A stretch of 17,664 nt of DNA from Terrisporobacter othiniensis (GCF_000808015.1 NZ_JWHR01000122.1:1-17664), one strand, 5' to 3'; positions 1 to 7,421 are shown, counted from the first letter of the stretch. Notes: generated by a model from the sequence alone, not told the origin. A program made the numbers and translations.

Positions 1-113
1 ATTTCGTACAGTCCATTTATAATTTAAAAAGTGTAGATAGTATATCAAATAAGAACAGTATCATTCGTAGTTTAAATCCAGTTATAAACATACTAACTAC
101 TATAATCTTGTAA
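1..113 (+). CDS. possible 3' end of an upstream gene (partial)
   Basis: Frame 3 is open from base 3 to a TAA at 111-113, giving a 36-residue tail that ends in the hydrophobic stretch NPVINILTTIIL. The other two forward frames close within the first 30 bases. The tail could be the C-terminus of a gene entering from the left. It is too short to recognise, and an open stretch of this length is not rare in AT-rich DNA. Bases 114-253 after it show no clear gene or terminator. The neighbouring gene on the right is decayed, so this could be debris too. Confidence 0.25.
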   Translation, partial: FVQSIYNLKSVDSISNKNSIIRSLNPVINILTTIIL

Positions 114-253
114 TTAAATTATAGTTTAAAAAAGTACAATTATAGAAAGTGGGTATACAAAAGACATCTTATTGAATAAAAAACTTATGGAAAATAGTAA
201 TTTATAGTTGCCCTTATCTGTGCAAAATTAAAAAGGTAAGACAGGAGAAAAAA

Positions 254-751
254 ATGAAATTTAAAGTTAGTGATGAAGTTTTTAGTGAGTTGGGAGATGT
301 ATGTTTTGGAGTTGTAAAAGGAATTGATAATAGTTGAAACATAGAACAAATAAATAATTTATTAAATGATAATATTAAAAGAGTTGAAGAATACTATGTA
401 AATAAAAAGGTAAAAGATGCTATCATATAGAGAAGCTTTTAGAGAGTTAAATATAAACCATAATAAGTAGATGAGTTCTATAGAAGCTATGACATCTAGG
501 GTGGCAAAAAATAAAAAACTTCCAAGTATAAATATGTGAAAACTAGAAGGTGGATATGGAGACAAGTAGAAGTGGGTAAGATTATATCTAAAACAAGAAA
601 TATTTTTGTTCCTATAGATGGATTTAGACATAGTAACTTTGAAAGTGTTGTAAAAGCTATGGATGAGTTGGCAAATTTGTTTACTGAAATTTTTAATTGT
701 GACGTAATAGTTGGTATTGTTGATAAAGATAATAAAGAAATTAATTTTTAA
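254..751 (+). pseudogene. B3/4 (tRNA-binding) domain protein, degraded
   Basis: An ATG at 254 with an AGGAG site begins MKFKVSDEVF and then hits TGA at 335-337. The same frame resumes to TAG at 428-430. Just before that stop the homologous text shifts to frame 0 (YREAFRELNI from 426), meets TAG at 468-470, and continues through MSSIEAMTSRVAKNKKLPSIN to TGA at 537-539. From 536 the text returns to the first frame as KTRRWIWRQVEVGK... and runs to TAA at 749-751. From family knowledge, the pieces read in order like a stand-alone B3/4-domain protein (the tRNA-editing-type domain of the phenylalanyl-tRNA synthetase beta chain). The central part between LPSIN and TRRWIWRQ, roughly 60-70 residues, is missing. 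At least three stops, two frame changes and a deletion make a functional product unlikely. The 71-codon remnant from GTG 536 is open but lacks its own good ribosome site. The family assignment comes from remembered motifs, not a search. Confidence 0.72.
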
Positions 752-773
752 TTTATTTAATTAGGAGGTAATT

Positions 774-1382
774 ATGGGTAGAATAAAAGATATTACATCA
801 TTGGTAGAAACAAAATTTATAAGTTTATATAATGTTAAATATTTAAACAAAAGTAATAAAGAAAAAAGTTGGACAGTAGCATCAAGAAAGAAAAAAGAGG
901 TATTAGAAGGGATTTATTTTGATAATGAAAAGGATAAAGTAGATGCTGTAATAATATGTGCATATCATAAAGATAGTGAAAAGCTAGTTATAATTAAAGA
1001 ATTTAGGGTGCCTATAAATAAATATATTTATGAATTGCCAGCAGGGCTTGTAGATAGTGATGATGAAAATTTTGAAAGTGCTGTAAAAAGAGAATTAAAG
1101 GAAGAAACTGGTTTAGATGTAATAGAAATAAAAAAAGATCTAAGTTGCAATCAAGTATATTTATCACCAGGAATGACAGATGAATCTGCAGCATTTGTTT
1201 ATTGTATATGTGAAGGTGAGATTAGTAATAAATTTTTAGAAGATGATGAAGATATTGAAGCTATTTTAATTTCACAGGAAGAGGCAAGAGAAATAATAAA
1301 AAATAATATTATTTCTTTAGATATTAGAGCCTATCTAGCATTACAATCATTTTCTGTTTTAGGGGAAAAAATGTTTATATAA
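774..1382 (+). CDS. Nudix hydrolase, ADP-ribose pyrophosphatase-like
   Basis: This 202-residue protein probably cleaves a nucleoside diphosphate linked to another moiety, with ADP-ribose or a related nucleotide sugar as the likely substrate. The Nudix signature is at residues 91-114: Gly91, then Arg106-Glu107-Leu-x-Glu110-Glu111-x-Gly113-Leu114, which supplies the metal-binding glutamates. The spacing between Gly91 and the first glutamate is one residue longer than the usual pattern. The flanking text LPAG and LSPGMTDE is typical of the ADP-ribose pyrophosphatase group. The start is fixed by an AGGAGGT site about 5 bases before ATG 774. It lies 22 bases after the decayed B3/4 gene with no terminator between them, so it may once have been the second gene of that transcript. 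The family is near certain; the substrate is inferred. Confidence 0.88.
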   Translation: MGRIKDITSLVETKFISLYNVKYLNKSNKEKSWTVASRKKKEVLEGIYFDNEKDKVDAVIICAYHKDSEKLVIIKEFRVPINKYIYELPAGLVDSDDENFESAVKRELKEETGLDVIEIKKDLSCNQVYLSPGMTDESAAFVYCICEGEISNKFLEDDEDIEAILISQEEAREIIKNNIISLDIRAYLALQSFSVLGEKMFI

Positions 1383-1446
1383 TTTATTGAAATAGAAATC
1401 ATAAATCCTTTATTATTTTAATATATAAAAATATGGAGGGATTATT

Positions 1447-1962
1447 GTGCCTTATGATAAAAAAATAGCCATTGTATATAAAAGTAAGTATGGATGCACT
1501 ATGAAATATGCTGGATGGTTAGCCATAAAACTAAATGCAGATCTGTATGAAGTAGCGGATGTAGGAAGATGGGATTTGTTAAAATATAAAACAATTATAT
1601 TTGGTAGTCCCATATATAATTCTCAAATATATTTGAGAGATTATTTAGAAGATAAATATAATATTATAAAAAATAAAAATATAGTTTTATTTTGTGTGAG
1701 TATGAATTTACAAAGCAAAGAAGATATAGTGGAATATAATTTTAAAGATGAAGATATTAAAAATAAAATAAAGTTTTTTTTCTTGCAAGGATGCATTAAT
1801 TTTAATAGTTTAAGTAGATTAGACAAAGTAAAAATCAAAAAATGTATAAATAAAAACCTATCTTTTGAAATAACAAATTTAGAAAAAAATATGAATATTG
1901 ATAGAAGTGATAAACATACAATAACACCAATAATAAATTATGTTTTAGATAAAACCTATTAG
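1447..1962 (+). CDS. flavodoxin-domain protein
   Basis: This 171-residue cytoplasmic protein has a flavodoxin-like fold and should bind FMN and carry electrons. Residues 7-18 (IAIVYKSKYGCT) form the first beta strand and the phosphate-binding loop. GSPIYNSQ at 53-60 corresponds to the second flavin-contacting loop. The stretch KNIVLFCVSM (around 77-86) is another core strand. The layout resembles the short flavodoxin_5 / HemG-like group rather than classical flavodoxin, but its partner cannot be told. The start is GTG, chosen because TGGAGGG sits 6-7 bases upstream and no ATG fits as well. The C-terminal third is lysine- and asparagine-rich with no recognisable motif. The next gene encodes a ferredoxin, which fits a redox neighbourhood, though 88 bases separate them. 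Confidence 0.8.
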   Translation: MPYDKKIAIVYKSKYGCTMKYAGWLAIKLNADLYEVADVGRWDLLKYKTIIFGSPIYNSQIYLRDYLEDKYNIIKNKNIVLFCVSMNLQSKEDIVEYNFKDEDIKNKIKFFFLQGCINFNSLSRLDKVKIKKCINKNLSFEITNLEKNMNIDRSDKHTITPIINYVLDKTY

Positions 1963-2050
1963 ATTAGAAATAAATACTGTTTGATGTATGATATTATTAT
2001 AAATAGATAATAATATACATGATATTGAAATTTATAAATGGAGGTTACAA

Positions 2051-2239
2051 ATGAAAGCACACGTAGATAGAGATACATGTATAGGATGTGGAGTTTGTCC
2101 ATCTGTATGTCCAGCAGTATTTGAAATGGATGACGAAGGTTTATCTCATGTAATAGTTGATACTGTTCCAGCAGATGCTGAAGATGATGCTAAGGACGCA
2201 GAAGAAAGTTGTCCTGTAGATGCAATTACAGTTGAATAG
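2051..2239 (+). CDS. 4Fe-4S ferredoxin, single-cluster type
   Basis: This 62-residue acidic electron carrier begins MKAHVDRDTCIGCGVC. Cys10, Cys13, Cys16 and Cys54 (in ESCPVDAI) are placed to bind one 4Fe-4S cluster, as in the Thermotoga/Desulfovibrio type of short ferredoxin. A fifth cysteine, Cys20, is in the position that forms a disulfide in some relatives. Here the partner position is Asp (DDAKDAEESC), so Cys20 is probably free. The start has GGAGG 8 bases upstream. A strong intrinsic terminator follows directly, so the gene is likely a single-gene transcript or the last of a short one. Family and length match well. Confidence 0.93.
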   Translation: MKAHVDRDTCIGCGVCPSVCPAVFEMDDEGLSHVIVDTVPADAEDDAKDAEESCPVDAITVE

Positions 2240-2250
2240 CATTTATTAAA

Positions 2251-2282
2251 GGGTTATCAATTTTTATTGATAACTCTTTTTT
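2251..2282 (+). terminator. intrinsic terminator after ferredoxin
   Basis: The hairpin arms are GGGTTATCAA (2251-2260) and TTGATAACTC (2267-2276), with one G-T pair and a 6-base loop, followed by a run of six T. It lies 11 bases after the ferredoxin stop codon. Confidence 0.9.
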
Positions 2283-2354
2283 AGTTTAAAAAATTGTGTT
2301 TTTAAGTAGGTTCATAGGGTATAATTAATAATATAAAATTGTAGGGGGATATAC

Positions 2355-2660
2355 ATGTGTTATACATATATAATTAGATGCAAAAACAATACTTTATACA
2401 CAGGTTATACTACAGATATAATAAGACGCATGGAAGAACATAAAAAAGGTATCAATTCTAAATATACAAGGGCTAAAGGTTTTGATAAGTTGGAAGTGTT
2501 TTTTGAAAGTGATAGTAAAAGCCAAGCTATGAAATTAGAATATTATATAAAAAAATTAAGTAAATCTAAAAAAATATGGATAATAAATAATCCGGAGTTT
2601 TTTATTGATGAAGTTAAAGATAAATTTCAAATAAGTATTGGAAAAATAAATAAAAGTTGA
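2355..2660 (+). CDS. GIY-YIG domain protein, UPF0213 (YazA/YhbQ) type
   Basis: This 101-residue basic protein consists essentially of one GIY-YIG nuclease domain. The two-part signature is YTYIIRC (3-9) and LYTGYT (14-19). Arg24 in DIIRRMEEH matches the conserved catalytic arginine and Glu62 in KLEYYIKKL the conserved metal-binding glutamate. HKKGINSKYTRAKG (29-42) is the usual UPF0213 loop. The biological role of this family is not settled; a DNA-processing or repair role is inferred from the fold. The start has AGGGGG 6 bases upstream. No terminator follows; instead the -35 box of the thiamine operon overlaps the stop codon, so some read-through into the riboswitch leader is possible. A TATAAT at 2320-2325 may be its own -10 box, but no good -35 is seen. 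Confidence 0.9.
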   Translation: MCYTYIIRCKNNTLYTGYTTDIIRRMEEHKKGINSKYTRAKGFDKLEVFFESDSKSQAMKLEYYIKKLSKSKKIWIINNPEFFIDEVKDKFQISIGKINKS

Positions 2661-2684
2661 CAATTATTTTAAATGAATTATAAT
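2657..2684 (+). promoter_or_regulatory. promoter of the thiamine operon
   Basis: A perfect -35 box TTGACA (2657-2662) and a perfect -10 box TATAAT (2679-2684) are separated by 16 bases. Transcription would start near 2691, just ahead of the TPP aptamer. The -35 box overlaps the last codon and stop of the GIY-YIG gene. Confidence 0.85.
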
Positions 2685-2703
2685 GAAGTTGAAAGTAAAT
2701 AAA

Positions 2704-2781
2704 TTGCTAGGGGCGCCATTGGCTGAGAGGTTTATACCGACCCTTGTACCTGATCTGGATAATACCAGCGTAGGAAAGCAC
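2704..2781 (+). promoter_or_regulatory. TPP riboswitch (THI-box) aptamer
   Basis: The conserved core of the thiamine pyrophosphate riboswitch is plainly present: GGGGCGCC, then GGCTGAGA (2721-2728), GACCC, and ACCTGATCTGGATAA (2748-2762) followed by CCAGCGTAGG (2765-2774). TGCT (2705-2708) and AGCA (2777-2780) close the P1 stem. A small GGT/ACC side hairpin sits in the P3 arm. With TPP bound, the downstream hairpin should form and stop transcription before thiD. The gene content behind it (all thiamine) confirms the assignment. A short open frame that runs across this element is not a gene. Confidence 0.97.
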
Positions 2782-2822
2782 TATGAATTTTATAACCATA
2801 TAAGGGTTTTAAATTTGTATAT

Positions 2823-2854
2823 AAACGCTATGCCTATAGGCATAGCGTTTTTTT
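2823..2854 (+). terminator. riboswitch-controlled intrinsic terminator
   Basis: A 12-bp perfect stem (AAACGCTATGCC 2823-2834 with GGCATAGCGTTT 2839-2850) has a TATA loop, and its T-run extends to 2854. It lies about 40 bases after the TPP aptamer and about 75 bases before thiD, so it acts as the expression platform. ACGCT in its 5' arm is complementary to AGCGT in the aptamer (2767-2771), a possible competing pairing. Confidence 0.93.
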
Positions 2855-2929
2855 CTAGGAAATTTATGATTTATCTTATTTTGAGTACGAATCATAAGTA
2901 TATATTACGAATTAGGGGGGAGTAAAGGT

Positions 2930-3724
2930 ATGAAAAATTACAAGATACCAACATTAACAATAGCTGGCTCTGACTCATCAGGTGGAGCCGGAATACAAGC
3001 AGATTTAAAAACGTTTTCTGCCATAGGAACTTATGGAATGAGTGTAATTACTGCAATAACAGCTCAAAATACACAGGGTGTTTCTGATGTGCAAGAGCTT
3101 AGTTCCAAGATTATTAAGGAACAAATAAAAGCGGTTTGTGAGGATATACCACCAAAAGCAATAAAAGTAGGGATGGTATCTTCTCCAGAAATAATTAAAG
3201 ATATAGTTGACTCATTAGAAAAATATCCATGTGAATACTTAGTTGTAGACCCAGTTATGATTTCTAAAAGTGGGTATTCTCTTCTTAGACCAGAAGCTAA
3301 GGATAGTCTAATAAAATACCTTATACCTAAGGCTTATATAGTAACACCAAATATACCCGAAGCTGAAGAAATAAGTAATATGAAGATAGATACAGTTGAA
3401 GATATGAAAAAAGTAGGTAAGGTAATTCTTGATTTAGGACCTAAATATGTTCTTATGAAAGGTGGACATTTAGATGGTGATTGTGTAGATGTGTTAATAG
3501 GTGAGGATTTATTTGAAGTTTTTAAATGTGAAAGAATAAATAGAAAAAATACTCATGGAACTGGATGTACAATATCATCTGCCATAACATCTCATTTGGC
3601 ACTTGGATATGATATTGTTGAATCTGTAAAACTTAGTAAAGAATATATTACTGAAGCAATAAGACATAGTTTTGATATAGGTAAGGGTGTAGGACCAGTA
3701 CATCATTTTTATAAATTTGATTAA
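2930..3724 (+). CDS. thiD: hydroxymethylpyrimidine / phosphomethylpyrimidine kinase
   Basis: This 264-residue cytoplasmic enzyme phosphorylates 4-amino-5-hydroxymethyl-2-methylpyrimidine (HMP) to HMP phosphate and then to HMP pyrophosphate, the pyrimidine donor for ThiE. It belongs to the ribokinase fold. Residues 12-25 ([14 protein letters not shown]) form the substrate-binding start, DPVMISKSG lies mid-protein, and GTGC at 210-213 carries the anion hole and Cys213 near the phosphate transfer site. Length matches the family. The start is ATG 2930 behind GGGGGGAG. It is the first gene after the TPP riboswitch terminator, and thiM follows after 16 bases. In this operon HMP probably comes from salvage by TenA or from uptake, since thiC is not present in the window. 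Confidence 0.97.
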   Translation: MKNYKIPTLTIAGSDSSGGAGIQADLKTFSAIGTYGMSVITAITAQNTQGVSDVQELSSKIIKEQIKAVCEDIPPKAIKVGMVSSPEIIKDIVDSLEKYPCEYLVVDPVMISKSGYSLLRPEAKDSLIKYLIPKAYIVTPNIPEAEEISNMKIDTVEDMKKVGKVILDLGPKYVLMKGGHLDGDCVDVLIGEDLFEVFKCERINRKNTHGTGCTISSAITSHLALGYDIVESVKLSKEYITEAIRHSFDIGKGVGPVHHFYKFD

Positions 3725-3740
3725 ACAATAGGGGGATATT

Positions 3741-4544
3741 ATGTATAAATTATTAAAAAAAGTTAAAGAAATAAATCCACTTGTATTGAACTATACAAAT
3801 AATGTTACTATAACAGATTGTGCGAATACAACACTAGCTATAGGGGCAAGTCCACTGATGAGTTTTTCTTATGAAGAAGTTGATGATATAGTTAAAGTTG
3901 CTAGCAGTGTAGTTATTAATATAGGAACAATGAATAGTGAATTGTTGGATTTATATGTTTTAGCAGGAAAAACTGCAAATAAGTACAACAAGCCAGTTAT
4001 ACTAGATCCAGTAGGGGTATTTGCTACAAAGGCAAGAACTGATTTAACTAATAAATTATTAAATGAAGTTAAATTTGATGTGATAAGAGGAAATATATCT
4101 GAAATTCAGTTTATAGGTGGAATGGATGTAAAAGGTAAAGGTGTAGATTCTTTTGATGATGGAAGTGATGCATCATTTATTACCAAAGAAGTAGCTAAAA
4201 AACTTGAGTGCATTGTTGTTGCTTCAGGAAAGACTGATGTGATTAGTGATGGAAATAAAATATACAAAATAAGCAATGGAACACCTAAACTTAAATTTAT
4301 AACAGGAACAGGATGTATGAGCACATCTTTAATAGGAAGTTTCTTACCATGTACAGAAGATAAAATAGATGCAGCAGTAATGGGGACTTTAGTAATGTCT
4401 CTTTGTGGAGAATTGGCAAACAGAGAAAATCCAGCAATAGGAAGTTTTAAAACAAAACTATTTGATGAAATTTTTACTTTGAATGAAGAGACTTGTAATA
4501 AGTATGGGAAAATTGAGTTAGCGCAACTTAATAGTTCATTATAG
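3741..4544 (+). CDS. thiM: hydroxyethylthiazole kinase
   Basis: This 267-residue kinase phosphorylates 4-methyl-5-(2-hydroxyethyl)thiazole, recovering the thiazole half of thiamine for ThiE. The N-terminal text NYTNNVTITDCANTTLAIGASPLM (residues 17-40) is highly typical of ThiM. ILDPVG and RGNISEI are conserved substrate-site segments, and GTGC at 189-192 carries the catalytic cysteine region shared with other ribokinase-like vitamin kinases. The start has GGGGGAT 7 bases upstream. It sits 16 bases after thiD and 16 bases before tenA, in an obvious operon. An open stretch on the opposite strand (4106-4324) is a shadow of this gene. Confidence 0.97.
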   Translation: MYKLLKKVKEINPLVLNYTNNVTITDCANTTLAIGASPLMSFSYEEVDDIVKVASSVVINIGTMNSELLDLYVLAGKTANKYNKPVILDPVGVFATKARTDLTNKLLNEVKFDVIRGNISEIQFIGGMDVKGKGVDSFDDGSDASFITKEVAKKLECIVVASGKTDVISDGNKIYKISNGTPKLKFITGTGCMSTSLIGSFLPCTEDKIDAAVMGTLVMSLCGELANRENPAIGSFKTKLFDEIFTLNEETCNKYGKIELAQLNSSL

Positions 4545-4560
4545 TAGAGAGGGGAATGCT

Positions 4561-5223
4561 ATGTTATTATCAGATTATTTATTTAATGAAAGTAAGGAAA
4601 TATGGGATGAATATTTAAAACATCCTTTTATAGTAGAAATGGGACAAGGAACTTTAGACAAAAAAAAGTTTAGAGAATATTTAGTTCAAGATTACTTATA
4701 CCTTCTAGATTATGCTAAAGTTTACGCCATGGGACTTATAAAAAGTGATGACGTAAATCATATGAAGTTTTTTAAAGATAGCATAAATGGAATTATGGAA
4801 GATGAAAGTGCTACACATATAGCTTATTTAAAAGAGCTAGGTGAAGATATTAAAACACTTCAAAGACATAATATAAAATTGGAAAATGAAAATTATACTA
4901 ATTTTATGAAAAGTATAGCATTAACAGGAGATATTCAAGATTTAATAATAGCAGTACTTCCATGTGCGTGGAGTTATTATTATATAGCTAAAGAAATGAA
5001 AGAAATATATAAGGATAAGTTAGAAAATAATTATTACGCAGCATGGATAGAGTCATATTCTTGTGAAGAATATAGAATGTGCGCCAAGGAAAATATAGAT
5101 TTTGCAAATGAACTTTGTAAAAATATAGACGATAGCAAAAAAGAAAAATTAAAAGAGATTTTTATAAAGGGAAGTTTATATGAGATGGCATTTTGGGATA
5201 TGGCCTATAAGGAGATGAGCTAA
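4561..5223 (+). CDS. tenA: aminopyrimidine aminohydrolase / thiaminase II
   Basis: This 220-residue TenA-family enzyme hydrolyses thiamine breakdown products such as aminomethylpyrimidine to HMP, feeding ThiD. Cys135 in LPCAWSYY is at the position of the catalytic cysteine of Bacillus TenA, and Asp44 in VQDYLYLLDYAKVYA matches the conserved active-site aspartate. ESYSCEEY and the C-terminal YEMAFWDMAY are further conserved segments, the latter carrying the expected glutamate. The protein is all-helical and cytoplasmic. The start has GAGAGGGGAATG upstream with about 6 bases' spacing. The stop codon TAA overlaps the thiT start by one base (TAATG), suggesting coupled translation. Confidence 0.96.
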   Translation: MLLSDYLFNESKEIWDEYLKHPFIVEMGQGTLDKKKFREYLVQDYLYLLDYAKVYAMGLIKSDDVNHMKFFKDSINGIMEDESATHIAYLKELGEDIKTLQRHNIKLENENYTNFMKSIALTGDIQDLIIAVLPCAWSYYYIAKEMKEIYKDKLENNYYAAWIESYSCEEYRMCAKENIDFANELCKNIDDSKKEKLKEIFIKGSLYEMAFWDMAYKEMS

Positions 5224-5840
5224 TGTTAAATATATTTATATTAGGTTTATGTTTAATACCTATAATTTATTATATTTTTAAACTTAAGGACTTTAAATTA
5301 AATACAAAAACAATGGTGATAATAGCTTTATTTGCAGGTGTACATTTTGTTTTATCAAAAATACAATTTGTTCAATATCCTCAAGGTGGAGGATTTAATT
5401 TACTGGCATCATTACCAATACTATTAGTTGGTATTTTATACGGACCTATTATAGGCATGACTTGTGGTTTAGTGTCAGGATTAATAACACTATTAGGTGG
5501 AGAATTATTTATAGTTCATCCAGCACAATTTTTATTAGACTATATACTTCCAACAATGTTATTAGGTTTAAGCGGAATATGTGGTTCAGAAAAGAAAAGT
5601 AAGATATTTTTAGGCTGTTTAATAGCAGTAGCGCTTAAAGTTACAGTTCATGTTATATCTGGGTGTGTGTACTTTTATGAATATGCACCTGTTGGATGGA
5701 GCCCTTTAATTTATTCTTTAGTATATAATTTAACAGGAGAAGGAATAGAAGCATTATTAAGTTCTGTGGTTATAACAATAATTCCTATAGGAAAGATTAT
5801 GAAAATGGCTAATATAACTACAATAAATAAGGCAAGTTAA
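5223..5840 (+). CDS. thiT: thiamine ECF transporter substrate-binding S component
   Basis: This 205-residue integral membrane protein is of the YuaJ/ThiT family. It binds thiamine outside the membrane and delivers it through a shared energy-coupling (EcfA-EcfA'-EcfT) module, which must be encoded elsewhere. About six hydrophobic segments are visible. The family signature is strong: QYPQGGGFNLLASLPILLVG (51-70), GGELFIVHPAQFLLDYILP (92-110), and near residues 143-170 VHVISGCVYFYEYAP and YSLVYN. These loops line the thiamine pocket in the family. It begins on the tenA stop codon and is followed by thiE after 10 bases. Placement inside a TPP-riboswitch operon confirms the substrate. Confidence 0.95.
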   Translation: MLNIFILGLCLIPIIYYIFKLKDFKLNTKTMVIIALFAGVHFVLSKIQFVQYPQGGGFNLLASLPILLVGILYGPIIGMTCGLVSGLITLLGGELFIVHPAQFLLDYILPTMLLGLSGICGSEKKSKIFLGCLIAVALKVTVHVISGCVYFYEYAPVGWSPLIYSLVYNLTGEGIEALLSSVVITIIPIGKIMKMANITTINKAS

Positions 5841-5850
5841 GGAGAGTATT

Positions 5851-6483
5851 ATGGTAGATAAAAATAAGTTAAAAAAATTACTTAAATTATATTTAGTAAC
5901 AGATTCAGATTTATTAAAAGGAAGAGATTTTTATAAATGCATAGAAGAGGCTATTCAAGCCGGAGTTACTATGGTACAACTTAGAGAAAAAGATGCTGAT
6001 GGTAAGGAGTTTTTGGAAAAAGCAATAAAGCTTAGAGAAATTACTAAAAAATATAACGTTTTTTTTATTATTAATGATAGAATAGACATTGCCTTGCTTG
6101 TTGATGCTGATGGTGTTCATGTGGGTCAAAGTGATATAGATGCTACTTCAGTAAGAAAATTAATCGGTGAAGATAAAATTATTGGAGTATCTGCTAGAAC
6201 TGTTAAAGAGGCAAAGCAAGCTAAAAAAGATGGAGCTGACTATTTAGGTATAGGAGCAATGTTTTCAACAAGTACAAAATTAGATGCCAAAGATGTTTCA
6301 TTCAACACTTTAAACGAAATAATAGATGAAGTTGAGATGCCTTTTGTTTTAATTGGAGGAATAAATTTGGATAATGTGCATAAATTGAAACAGTTTAATC
6401 CAGATGGATATGCTCTTGTATCAGGTATATTGGGAGCTGAAGATATAGTATCTAGAGTGAAGTTATGGAAGAATGAAATATAG
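5851..6483 (+). CDS. thiE: thiamine-phosphate synthase
   Basis: This 210-residue TIM-barrel enzyme joins HMP pyrophosphate and thiazole phosphate to make thiamine monophosphate. Key segments in order: LYLVTDS (13-19), VQLREKDAD (42-50), INDRIDIALLVDADGVHVGQ (74-93, including the Asp residues that bind magnesium), IIGVSART (110-117), DYLGIGAMFSTSTK (130-143), and VLIGGIN (166-172). Length is normal for the family. The start has GGAGAG 8 bases upstream. It is the last gene of the operon, and a terminator follows 8 bases after the stop. It completes a path from salvaged halves to thiamine phosphate; the final kinase (thiL or thiN) is not in this window. Confidence 0.97.
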   Translation: MVDKNKLKKLLKLYLVTDSDLLKGRDFYKCIEEAIQAGVTMVQLREKDADGKEFLEKAIKLREITKKYNVFFIINDRIDIALLVDADGVHVGQSDIDATSVRKLIGEDKIIGVSARTVKEAKQAKKDGADYLGIGAMFSTSTKLDAKDVSFNTLNEIIDEVEMPFVLIGGINLDNVHKLKQFNPDGYALVSGILGAEDIVSRVKLWKNEI

Positions 6484-6491
6484 ATATATTT

Positions 6492-6519
6492 AAATGACCT
6501 AGAAATAGGTCATTTTTTT
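6492..6519 (+). terminator. intrinsic terminator of the thiamine operon
   Basis: A 10-bp perfect stem (AAATGACCTA 6492-6501 with TAGGTCATTT 6506-6515) is closed by a GAAA tetraloop and followed by a seven-T run (6513-6519). It lies 8 bases after thiE. Confidence 0.93.
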
Positions 6520-6580
6520 ATGTTATAATGAATTTGAAAAGGATATGTGTTTTCGTAATAAGTTATAAAGGGGAAAGGCC

Positions 6581-7162
6581 ATGGATGAACTTAATTCAAC
6601 AAAAAATAAAATATCTTCTGTTGCATGGAAATTGTTTTATGAACAGGGATATGATGCAACAACAGTTGATCAAATAATAAATGAATGTGGAATATCGAAA
6701 GGTAATTTTTATCACTATTTTAGTGCAAAAGATGATTTATTAAATACCTTATCAGATATATTTGATGAAGAATATACAAAGATAATGGATACTTTAGATG
6801 TAAATATGAATAGTTTTGATAAGCTTATAACAACGAGTAGACATTTATTTAGATTTATAGAGGAAAATGTGCCTGTAGATTTATTGGCAACTTTGTATTC
6901 ATCTCAGATTATTAAAAAAGGCAAAAAAACTTTGTTAGACCAGCAAAGGGTATACTATAAAGTATTGCAACAAATAATAAGTGAAGGTCAAAATAGAAAT
7001 CAAATAAAGAATGATAGATCATTTTGGGAACTAGCTAAAATTTATGCCATGCAAGAAAGGGCAGTTTTATATGACTGGTGTATTTGCGAAGGTAATTATC
7101 CTTTATCTTCTTATGGTATCGAACTTTTAGAAATGTTTTTAAAAGATTTTAAAATGGATTAA
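6581..7162 (+). CDS. TetR/AcrR family transcriptional regulator
   Basis: This 193-residue protein has a typical TetR N-terminal DNA-binding domain. AWKLFYEQGYDATTVDQIINECGISKGNFYHYFSAKDDLL (residues 15-54) contains the helix-turn-helix, including the GISKGNFYHYF recognition helix. The C-terminal region (about 60-193) is helical and should bind a ligand and form the dimer; it gives no substrate clue. ATG 6581 is preceded by AAGGGGAAAGG. A TATAAT at 6524-6529 just after the thiamine terminator may be its -10 box, without a clear -35. The 77-residue unknown protein follows after 14 bases and is probably co-transcribed. TetR targets are often adjacent, so yitT across the shared terminator or this small protein are candidates, but no operator was identified. 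Confidence 0.93.
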   Translation: MDELNSTKNKISSVAWKLFYEQGYDATTVDQIINECGISKGNFYHYFSAKDDLLNTLSDIFDEEYTKIMDTLDVNMNSFDKLITTSRHLFRFIEENVPVDLLATLYSSQIIKKGKKTLLDQQRVYYKVLQQIISEGQNRNQIKNDRSFWELAKIYAMQERAVLYDWCICEGNYPLSSYGIELLEMFLKDFKMD

Positions 7163-7176
7163 TGAGGATGGTGTAA

Positions 7177-7410
7177 ATGAGCAACATAAGTATTAAGCTT
7201 ACTAGAGACAATTTTAATTTTAGATTTAAACAATATGAAGGAATGTATTTTCATGCTGACATAAATGAAAATAGTGAAGTTATAAAATATAAAATTACAA
7301 AGGATAAAGAGGGGAATGAGTTAAAAGAATTTGGGAATACTCATTTGAAGGAGAATATGATCTACATACCTCAAATAGAAGCTTATATAGATTTAAAGAA
7401 AATAAAATAA
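7177..7410 (+). CDS. small hypothetical protein, 77 residues
   Basis: A 77-residue hydrophilic protein begins MSNISIKLTRDNFNFRFKQY. It has no membrane segment, signal peptide or cysteine, and alternates charged residues with beta-strand-like stretches (YFHADINE, VIKYKITKD, MIYIPQIEAYIDLKKI). I do not recognise a family. It is judged real because it has a GAGGATG ribosome site 6-7 bases before ATG, lies 14 bases after the TetR gene on the same strand, and ends 11 bases before a strong terminator. It may be the second gene of the TetR unit. Confidence 0.7.
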   Translation: MSNISIKLTRDNFNFRFKQYEGMYFHADINENSEVIKYKITKDKEGNELKEFGNTHLKENMIYIPQIEAYIDLKKIK

Positions 7411-7421
7411 AATTACAAACC

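Noticed and set aside
362..631. Minus-strand 89-codon hydrophobic frame over the B3/4 pseudogene
   Set aside because: The plus strand carries readable B3/4 homology; the minus frame is a hydrophobic artefact of AT-rich sequence and has no start signals.
1984..2020. AT-only inverted repeat between the flavodoxin and ferredoxin genes
   Set aside because: The arms (ATGTATGATATTATTAT and ATAATAATATACAT) pair only with a 2-base bulge and are low-complexity A/T; no T-run follows, so it is not called as a terminator.
2683..2925. 80-codon open frame across the thiamine leader
   Set aside because: It overlaps the TPP riboswitch and its terminator, starts within the leader, and has no ribosome site or family resemblance.
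4106..4324. Minus-strand open frame inside thiM
   Set aside because: It is fully antisense to a well-supported enzyme gene and has no ribosome site or recognisable domain.
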